Source: Trichomonas tenax (taxonomy: Eukaryota; Parabasalia; Trichomonadida; Trichomonadidae). Taken from it: a stretch of 60,572 bases of DNA. The notes below the pieces were generated by a model, which had not been told where the DNA came from, ran no database searches, and saw only the letters and a list, made by a program, of their open reading frames with translations. Shown here in pieces: positions 43,282 through 52,100 of the stretch. Where the stretch lies: the NCBI GenBank assembly GCA_023091735.1, contig JALKBU010000211.1, positions 1 through 60,572 on the forward strand, read 5' to 3'. The position numbers and the translations under genes were made by a program. Position 1 is the first letter of the stretch; each line of letters starts with the position of its first letter.

Positions 43282-43552
43282 AAAAAAATTTTGTTTGAAT
43301 TTTTGATTTCAAAAGATTTTGAAAGTGAGATTTGATTCTAATTCGTGTATAAATTTGATTAGGATAGCAAATTCAAGATATTTTGAAACATTGCACTAAA
43401 GATATTGAATTGATTATTAATTGCTTTATTTATTGAATCAGATAAAATCTGGTTGGAGGCTTTCTAATGCAAAATCAAATATACTTTATTCTATATCTTG
43501 TCTAATGTCACAAATCAATCATTCGATGAGAATGAATAAGGATTGATAATTA

Positions 43553-44104
43553 TTAATATCCTGTGTATTTTGGGAATGAACCAGCAATAGTAGGAAGAAT
43601 AACACTCTTATTATAGTCTTTTCTATAGAGTTTGAGGATATTTGCGGCGCAATTCCAAGAAGAAAGCTCATTCTTATACTTTTCAAGCTCCTTCTGAAAT
43701 TCTATATTTTCATTGAGTTTATTGCTTGCAACAATCTTTTGATAATAGCAAGCAACATCCTCTGCAGTAACTCCTTTAACATTGGTAAAAAAATTAATAG
43801 CCTTAATGAGATATCCAACAGATAATCCATTTGCAATGTCAAAGTCGCCTTCAGCAATTTCAAAATCTGTTATACCTGCAACAATTATATCCATTAGTTC
43901 ACGATCGACAAATGGAGGATCAATCTTTGGCTTTGGAACATAAGGTTATGCATGTTTGTTCATGAATTCTTTGAATTTTGTCATATCAATAAAGTCATTC
44001 AAGCAATTCACGACTTCTTCGAGTTCTGGTAAATCTCGAACATTGAAATCATTCTTAATGAATTTATATTGAAGTTCTTGTTGTGTATATGTTAAGCACT
44101 GCAT
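43553..44104 (-). pseudogene. Unknown protein with one internal stop
   Basis: ATG at 44104 (MQCLTYTQQELQYKFIKNDF) runs 51 codons to a TAA, after which the same frame continues (PYVPKPKIDPPFVDRELMDI) to a stop at 43553. That gives about 183 codons in one frame with a single nonsense codon. The protein is helical and soluble, and I do not recognise a family. Its promoter, leader and first codons (44086-44169) are duplicated in inverted orientation at 46503-46586. Confidence 0.6.
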
Positions 44105-44169
44105 ATTTTATTGCATTTCTTTGATGTTATAATTTGTCAATTTGGCAACTTGACAATTTACATGTCAGG
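44086..44169 (-). repeat. 84-bp inverted duplication, copy 1 (promoter plus ATG)
   Basis: The reverse complement of 44086-44169 matches 46503-46586 with one mismatch in 84 positions by my reading. It covers an ACATGTCA motif (44160-44167), the upstream region and leader, the ATG at 44104 and the first codons of the pseudogene. Confidence 0.9.
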
Positions 44170-44228
44170 GGTCAACAATTATAATCATAAAATTATTTGA
44201 TTTTATTTAGATATGAATAGCTACATCC

Positions 44229-44620
44229 AAAAGATTTATATTTAGTACTTTTTTCGCGTTGATTTTATTTTGGTGGCTTTTTTGGCGCCAAGTCGAAAAG
44301 TGTCAATCGAGTGCTCGAACATGTATACACAAGTACCATCTCTTGAGCCCCTCTCGACTCTCCACTTCCTTATTTACCTCTCATTTTCCCGTCCACTCCA
44401 TATTCAAGTACCTAAATTACAAATTTTATCATAATTTTATATTGCCTTGTTGACTCATGGCATTTGGCTTACTTTAGCATTATTATTTTTCATTTTATTT
44501 TTCTGAAATATATATTTATTTATCATCACTTAATATCGTATGATTTGCGTTGTCGCCAAAGATTTCGGTTCATACGGTGTAGATATTTAGCAAAGAAAAT
44601 TAAAAAAAAAAAATTATTCG
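44229..44620 (+). repeat. ~390-bp direct repeat, copy A, ending in an A-run
   Basis: Collinear with 45111-45505. Shared blocks in the same order are TATTTAGT(A/G)CTT, TTTTGGCGC, GAAAAGTGTCA, CAAGTACCATC, CTTGTTGACTCAT, a T-rich block, a GT(C/T)GCCA-type block, AAAGATTTCG and finally an A-run (44602-44613). Identity is moderate, so the duplication is old. No conserved protein is encoded. Confidence 0.7.
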
Positions 44621-45110
44621 GCCCACATAGTTATAAGCGATCAGACTTTATGTATAAAATTGGAGTATTCTCGCAATTATTGAGATGTTAAATTCATTTC
44701 AAAAATTAATTAAACAATATATTCTAATCACAGGCATTGCTATGCAATGATAAGTACATGCTCAATATGGATCGCCTGTACCCATTGGTAGGGCAATGTC
44801 AATTTTTTTCATGTGCGCAAAAATTTTAAAAATCGCTATAACCCAACAATTATAATTGATGTCAAGTCTCGTGATTAAAATCTTGTTGATATTATCTGGC
44901 TTCTTCATCCTTTTAGTGTCATTGAGTGTGATTATATGCTTTGCAAAATGTAGATCACATCCGATTTCGAACATTTTCAACGCTAATATATAGATATTCC
45001 TAGCTGATATGCTTCGCAACTAAGCATAATAATTGATCAACTATGTGTAATATGAAAATAAGCATATAATAATTTAAAATAAAAATCGATTTGGCTAACT
45101 TCATATAAAA
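44621..45110. other. Spacer between the two ~390-bp repeats
   Basis: An 85-codon minus-strand ORF (44762-45019) shows no recognised domain and is not supported. Otherwise AT-rich. Confidence 0.45.
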
Positions 45111-45505
45111 GTTAAATATTTAGTGCTTAAATGCATAAGACAATAGAAAGCTATGACATTTCGTGCATGTTATGTTTTGGCGCAAAAAGAAAAGTGTCAT
45201 ATTTCTCAGTGGTCCCGTCTTGTATAACCCACAGTACTGCAATACAGGTCTCCAAGTACCATCCATTGGGTACCACCAGCTCTCCAATTTCACATTTCCC
45301 TCAACTTCTCCACTCATTATTCAAGTCACTCAAATACAAACTTTTTCATATTTTATATCATCTTGTTGACTCATTATATTTTAGCTTACTATAACGATTT
45401 CTTTTTTCATATATATTTACAATTTTATTCATTAATATTTAATATTGAACGGTCTGTGTTGCCACTAAAGATTTCGCTACATGTGGTGTGTGAATTTTGA
45501 AAAAA
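45111..45505 (+). repeat. ~390-bp direct repeat, copy B, ending in an A-run
   Basis: Second copy of the element at 44229-44620, same strand, same length within a few bases. It keeps TTTTGGCGC, GAAAAGTGTCATAT (initiator-like), CCAAGTACCATC, CTTGTTGACTCAT, AAAGATTTCG and a terminal A-run near 45500-45508. Confidence 0.7.
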
Positions 45506-46502
45506 AAACAAGAATTCTTGAATATTATTGCATTCTTAATCATTCAATACCAAATGACCAATGTGATCGCCGAAGTTTTTGGACCAGGCTCTGTGTATGA
45601 GGCTGGAATGTGTTCATAATTATGTGAATAAATTTACATATCTGATTGTATTATTAAGATTTCATTCAGAATGTGGAAAATAGAACCCATGAATATATTG
45701 TGAATGGAGACGAAGCTGTGCACAAATTATGATGGCAAACCTGGTCAACTTTCATTTGATCTGAGCATTAAACATTTTTGTCACTTTTCAATAATGTAAT
45801 GGCAACATATTATATTTGCTTGAATTACATGAACAATTCGATGTCTGTGCATATGTTCTATTACCACTATTGTAGAAAATCCACTCCAATGGGACAATTT
45901 TAATAAATATAGCTAGTTGATCAAATTTATCGAATAAATTTTCTCTCTAAAGAATGAAGGAAAGAATTATTACACTAAATGATCATTCAATCCATGAATG
46001 TGTGATGCTTCAATAAAACCCCCTAGCAGAAGATCAAAGCTAAGCTTGAATCTACATCATTGGCATCTGCATTCAGCACTAATGAGTTTTATATAGAAAT
46101 CTACCTCCATGCTATCAATTATTCCCTTCACTCGGTTTGAGATTTCGAGGTAAGTATTAACGACAATATTGAATCACTTCTTGTCGCAGTCATGACAATG
46201 ATGTATTTCTTGCCCATTTTCTCCAACAAATTGATTCATTGGATGATGTGAACAAGAAACAAGTCATTCTCAAGGTTGTTCGTTTTGTGTTATAATCTAG
46301 GCTTTCTAAGCTACTTTATGGAATTCCATTGATTAGTCCATAAATGCATATTCAACAGAGGCACCTTCCGCTTGAGATAAAAGGTCTAAACTGTATTGTT
46401 GAATCTGTTGATGCCATAGAACACCTAACTTCTCCTCTCTCATCTCCTCTCCTCGCCAAAATGATACTTTTTCGGTTATAATACAATTTTGACGCCAAAA
46501 CA
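45506..46502. other. Intergenic, nothing recognised
   Basis: About 1 kb AT-rich. A pyrimidine-rich stretch (46430-46455, repeated CTCCTCTC) precedes CGCCAAAA strings on the way to the inverted duplication. No supported gene. Confidence 0.45.
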
Positions 46503-46586
46503 CCTGACATGTAAATTGTCAAGTTGCCAAATTGACAAATTATAACATCAAAGAAATGCAATAAAATATGCAATGCTTAACATATA
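46503..46586 (+). repeat. 84-bp inverted duplication, copy 2
   Basis: Near-identical inverted copy of 44086-44169. After the shared ATG (46568-46570) and seven codons the frame diverges and soon stops, so this copy carries a promoter and start codon but no gene. Confidence 0.9.
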
Positions 46587-46763
46587 TAAGTATCAATAAT
46601 CACATATCCTTATATATCTGTATCACCTAATAAGATTATATATATGTATAATTGATTGCAGGATATCAGATCTAATTCTATTTATCGATAAGCTTTCGAT
46701 GCATATCTCATAGTCTGGATTGTGCACAATATACATATTATTAGTAGAGTTTTCGGCTTGAGT

Positions 46764-48455
46764 CTATAAGTCATATGAATTTCGTAAAGCACATTGCATC
46801 AAAGGAGTTAATTTCAATGCATTTGGAACATCGAGATTTAGGCCTTTTTCTTTTAGAAGACGAGCTATTTTTGTGGCTTTTCGATCGCAGCAGTACAGAA
46901 AATAACCTTCATTATTTTCATCGAGAAAATTGATGTCTGTATATTCATCTATGCAAATTTTTGCAAATTCGTAATTATTGTTGTGGATGCATTGAAAGAG
47001 AGCTGTTACCTTCTGTTTGTTCATATGATTTATATTAGCTCTATGTTTCTTTAAAAGTAAACCTGTTTCAAAGGAATTTCCTATTGCTGCATAAATAAAT
47101 GCCGTGCTTCCTTTTGCATCAACGAGATCTAAATCTGCATCTTCATTAATCAAAATTTCTGCCATTTCTTTCCGGTTATATAAAGCGCAAAGCATAAGTG
47201 GAGTGACTCAATAATTGCGGTTAAATTCTGCGCGATTCTTAATCAGCAATTTAAAAACATCAAATGAATTATAAACTACAGCCATTTCTAAAATAGAAGT
47301 ATCATTCTCACATATTTGGTTAATATTGGCTCCTTTCTTAATTAATAGTTCTGCAATTTTCAAAAAATTATAATGACTGCAATACAATAATGGAGTGTTA
47401 CCAAAACCATCAATATAATCAACATCATATTTTGAGATGAGCAGATAAGCAACATCATATGATCCGCTCAATCATGCAATATGAAAAGCATTCTGACCTT
47501 CTTCGTTTATTGCTTCTAAATTTGCTCCTTTGTTTATTAACAACTCCGCAATTTCTTTGTTATTAGAAAGCGCACAAATCATTAGCGGTGCAATAAATTC
47601 ATTTTCCACTAAATCAATATCAGCTTTATATTCATTGATCAGAAGTTTCGTTATTTCATTGATACCTTCACCTATTGCAAGAACAAGATTTGAAAATTTA
47701 AGTTCTTCATGGATTTGGTTAACACGATCATATAAATGTGCAAATATGTTTTGATAGTTTCCAGTTGCATAACAAAGATATGGACAGAATGTGATATTTG
47801 TTGAATATGCGTCATAATTTAAATTAATTTCTCGATTCTCATAGATATTGTGAAACAGTTCAGCATTAAATGAATTTTCGATCGCTTCCCAATCATATTT
47901 GAAGCCTCGATCAAAATTTTTGTTCAAATATTGATTAATGATCTCCATTTCACCGCTGACAAACGATTCATGAAATGTATTTTCAGTGATTTTGAAAGGC
48001 ATATTTGGAATATTGAGGAGAAAAGTAAATATACTTGATCTTCCAAGTCTTGCTGCCCAATCAAGTAAGTTAAGTTTGTTATAAAGAGAATCAATATTTT
48101 GTGATGACAATTCAATATTTCGTATGAAATTATCATAATCATCATTTAACATGTAATACATTAAACTGCCTTTTGGATGTACATTTAGAAGTTCTTTTAA
48201 AGTTTTGTTTTCGATATCAAAACCTAAATTGATTTTATATTTCTTTTGAATAACATATGATAATTGAGAACCAGAAAACAGACTGTAGTATAAATGTGTG
48301 GGATACTTCCCATACACATAATCAAAAAGTTCTAAATATGATTTTGTATTTCGTGAATTAAATGCACATCTCAAATCTATGATTCTAAGAAGATATTGTA
48401 TTGGAAAGTTGTATTTAGTGATATAACGATCTACCAATTTTATGCATTTTTGCAA
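46764..48455 (-). pseudogene. Ankyrin-family pseudogene with two in-frame TGA codons
   Basis: A single frame of about 564 codons from 48455 down to a TAG at 46764, interrupted by TGA at 47472-47474 (between NAFHIA and LSGSYDVAYLL) and near 47208-47210 (between EFNRNY and VTPLMLCALYN). The N-terminal ~280 codons are the unique helical domain common to large trichomonad ankyrin families (CAFNSRNTKSYLELFDYVYG). The rest holds about eight degenerate ankyrin repeats (APLMICALSNNKEIAELLIN; NTPLLYCSHYNFLKIAELLI). No ATG precedes the conserved start: the frame begins at a TTG right after an in-frame TAA, so the 5' end is also damaged. There is no frameshift along 1.7 kb, so it decayed recently. Confidence 0.85.
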
Positions 48456-48550
48456 ATTTTAGCTGTTTAAATGACTTAAAATGGTGGAAAATTCAATCAA
48501 ATCATTCATTATATTTTTGTCACTTTTTAGGGAAAATTGTCATAATAGTG

Positions 48551-48558
48551 TCACTTTT
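48551..48558 (+). promoter_or_regulatory. Initiator-like TCACTTTT
   Basis: TCACTTTT with the +1 A at 48553, 16 nt before the ATG at 48569. It is identical over 8 nt to the initiator before the CNOT11-like gene. Confidence 0.55.
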
Positions 48559-48568
48559 AATTAAAATA

Positions 48569-48910
48569 ATGAGTTATTATGGATCTCCGTCAAAAACGAA
48601 TAAATCGTCTCTTCACATTTCAGATTTAGACCAAAATTCGTCTTCGAGACTTTCAATGAAGACGATCAAGCGACAACAAGACGAAGAAGAATTTATTAAA
48701 ACAATTGATCAACAAAACAGACAAATAAACAAAGTTAGGAATGAGGTAGAAGAACTGATGCTTAAAGCAACGGGATATGCAAGAAATAGCGGATTATTAG
48801 ATGATAAAGAGATTAATGAGCTTACATCGAATCTACTGCGATATTCAGGCAAACCAAGATATTCTGCGCCTGTTTCTCCATATAAATCAAAAAATGAATC
48901 AAATATATAA
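48569..48910 (+). CDS. Small coiled-coil protein
   Basis: 113 residues from the ATG at 48569, chosen over an upstream ATG-less extension because of the initiator 16 nt before it. Ser/Thr-rich N-terminus (SPSKTNKSSLHISDLDQNSS), then a charged helix about residues 33-75 (QDEEEFIKTIDQQNRQINKV), then a short Ser/Pro/Tyr tail. No family recognised. It sits only 115 bp from the 5' end of the ankyrin pseudogene on the other strand and 216 bp upstream of the golgin gene. Confidence 0.65.
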   Translation: MSYYGSPSKTNKSSLHISDLDQNSSSRLSMKTIKRQQDEEEFIKTIDQQNRQINKVRNEVEELMLKATGYARNSGLLDDKEINELTSNLLRYSGKPRYSAPVSPYKSKNESNI

Positions 48911-49126
48911 TTTATTTTGTTTATTAAAACCATGTTATTCTATCTTTCTAAATACAACTATGCATGTTTGTCATAGTTAAATTTGTCGATTTTGATTTCA
49001 GATAATCTTATATTTGAAATAAACATAATGTTATACGACAAACTATAGTTTATTTTTGATGTTGATTTCATTTAATAAAAAAGAAAAGAAATCGAAACGA
49101 TAAATTTTATTTAAAAAAATCTTTTA

Positions 49127-52100
49127 ATGGAAGGAGATTCTGGAACATCATCTCCAGCAATCGATCCTGTGAAACTCAAAGTTCTTGCAAAACGTCTCCG
49201 TGATAGAAATGTTCAGCTAGAAGCGGAGATTGATAAAATGAAACAAGAAAAAGAAGCGAAAGACGTGAAATTGCAATTATTCGAGAATATGGTGAACGAA
49301 GTTACATCCGAAAAAGAAGTTCTTTTGAAACAAATGCAAATTTTGAACGATCAATTGCAAAAAAAGACAAATCAAGTGAACGAAGCGAAAACTTACATAA
49401 GAAAACTTGCTTATGAACTTGACAAGCTTAAGAAAAACAATGAAATTGATGAGCTTGTCCTTGCATTTGATGAAGATCGTAAAAAATATGAACGAAAAAT
49501 CGAAATATTAAGGAAAAGAGCTGATGGAGATGGAATTGTTGAAGAATTACTTCAAAATATATCGGAATTAGAGAAAGAAAACGAAGAAAAAGGTCAAATA
49601 ATCAATCAATTAAATAAAGGAAGTTTGTTTTCAGGTTTAAGGACATTAATACAACAACCAATAGAAGATGAAATTGTTACAAAACTTAAATCAGAAATTG
49701 CATCATTAAAGAAAGAATTGTATTTATTACAGAGAAGTAAAGGATCTGATAAAATAACTGAACCACCAAAGCCAGAAGAAGATGATAAAGAGCAACAAAC
49801 TCCTGAAAAACAAGAAGGAACACAACAAAATGAAGATAATTCAAAACAATCTAAAGGATTCTTCAGTAGTTTGAAATTGCCAAAGGCAGAAGATCCAGAA
49901 AAGACTGCGCATCTTCCTAAGATGCTTCTTGGAGCTTCAACACGCAATTTAAAACCTGAATCAACAGAACGTCTCACAGATGAGTTGTTCCCCGACTTTT
50001 CTACAATATCCACCAAGAAGGAAGAACCTATGTTTGGTGATTTCAGTTCTAAGACTGAAAAATTTATTTCATTCAGTAATCAAGATAATTTCGATTTTGA
50101 TTCCCCAGAAACGAAGAACAACTCAGATTTACTTCAATTCACGCCTATTAATGATACAAAGGACCAAGATTTCTTAATAATTTCACCGGAAGCTCCAAAT
50201 CAAGATGAAAAAATCAGAAATCTTGAAAATCAAATCAAACAACTTCAAAGCGAAAATAAATCACTGGAAGACGCATTAAACGAACTTAGTTCTTCTAAAG
50301 TTGATATCACATCACTTCAAAACAAGATAAATCAATTTCAAAATGAAAATAAAGCTTTAGAAGATGCATTGAACGAAATTAATTCTTCAAAGACAAATGT
50401 TGATGAATTGCAAACAAAGATCAAGAATTTAACTGCTGAAAACAAATCATTGGAAGATGCATTGGCAGAACTTAGTTCTTCTAAATCTGATGTTTCAGAA
50501 CTTGAAAATAAGATCAATGAATTAACAAATGAAAACAAATCTCTTGAAGAAGCATTAAATGAACTTAATTCTTCTAAAACAGATGTTTCAAAGCTTCAAA
50601 GCACAATAAAGCAATTAGAGACAGAGAATAAATCACTTGAAGAAGCTTTGAATGAAGTTAACAATGAGAAAACAGATACAACTGAACTCAAAAGTGCAAT
50701 TGAACAACTTCAAAATGAAATCACTGAAAAAGAGAAAATAATCGAAGAAATGAAGAAGAACAGCAACAATAAAGAACTTCTTCAAGAATTGGAAGCACAA
50801 ATTGCAGAAAAAGAAAAGATTTCTAAAGAAAAAGAAGAAATAATCAGCAATTTAACAACAGTTTTAGAGAATGAAGAAAACAATAAAAATGCAAAGGATC
50901 AAGAAATTTCTAAATACAAACAAATGGTTGATGATTTATCAAACTCACTGCAGAAAGAAGAAAATGCAAAAACAGAAGAAATATCGAAATACAAACAAAT
51001 AATCGAAAGTCTTGAAAACAAATTAAATGATGAAAATCAGAAATTAATTTCATCATATAAATCGAAGAACGAAGAATTGCTATTGCAAATTGAACAATTA
51101 GACAAAGAAAAACTGAACATGAAGTCCGATATTGATTTGTTGAAAGACGAAAACGCGAAATCTGCTCAAAAATTAACAACATTTGAAAATGAAAATCGTC
51201 AAATTTTAGAATTGGTTAAAACCCTTCAAAATGATAATGAACAGATACAATCTGAACTCTCGAAGAGCATGAAAGAAAAAGAAGAGTTACTGAAGCAAAT
51301 CCAGTCAGGATCGAACTCAGAGAAAATTATTCAAACGGAATTGGATGAAGCAAAGAGAAAACTGAGCGAATCTGGTGAATTAAATAAGAAAGCAATCGAA
51401 CAATTAACAAATGAACTGAATATAAAGAAAGAAGAAATACAATCAATTGCATCGCAAAACACAGATGTTTGTGCTAAATTTATTTCTTTGGCACAGGATA
51501 GAGAATATCTTGAGACAGAATATAGAAACTGTAAACAGCAATACAAAGATATCTTGAATGAAAAAGAATCATTAGCAAAGACAATTGTAGATCTTCAAAA
51601 TGAAAATTCAAATAACAAGAGCGAAATCGAGAAACTTCATCATGAAATCGAAGCATCAAAGCAAGAAATGCATAATTATGAAGAAAATGATAAGAAGCAA
51701 AGCCATGAATTAGAATTACAAATCAGTAAATTAACCGATGAAAACGCTGAATTATCGGAGAAAATTGATGAATTGTCTGATGAAAACGCATCACTGTCGA
51801 AGAATAACAGTGCTTTAACACAGAAGAATGATCAGCTCTCAAAGAAAGTATCTAAATCCGAGAAAATCATTGTTATGAAAGAAAGCGAGATTAACAAACT
51901 AAAGACAAATCTTTCTGAGCTTGAAGCTAAACTAGAAAATACAATAAATGGAGAAACATATGCTCAGCAAAAGATATCAGAATTGGAAGAACTCAATCAT
52001 CAACTTCAGGAAAGCGCAAATAATCAAATATCAGAATCCAATAAGAAGCAAAGAGAGCTCCTTTCGAAATTGGAAGTAATCAAAAAAGAATATGAACAAT

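Noticed and set aside
44259..45394. ORFs inside the two ~390-bp repeats as a duplicated gene
   Set aside because: Similarity between the copies is at DNA level with indels that break both frames; no conserved protein results.
46352..46502. Third copy of the ~390-bp repeat on the minus strand
   Set aside because: Only a short GGCG-containing string and pyrimidine/purine-rich tract are shared; the block order is not kept.
6498..47474. Several in-frame TGA codons (6498, 27340, 47208, 47472), suggesting UGA recoding or selenocysteine
   Set aside because: TGA is the proper terminator of intact genes here (2164-3132, 8209-14451), other pseudogenes carry TAA lesions (505, 43950 region), and the affected loci have other damage. 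Ordinary nonsense decay explains it.
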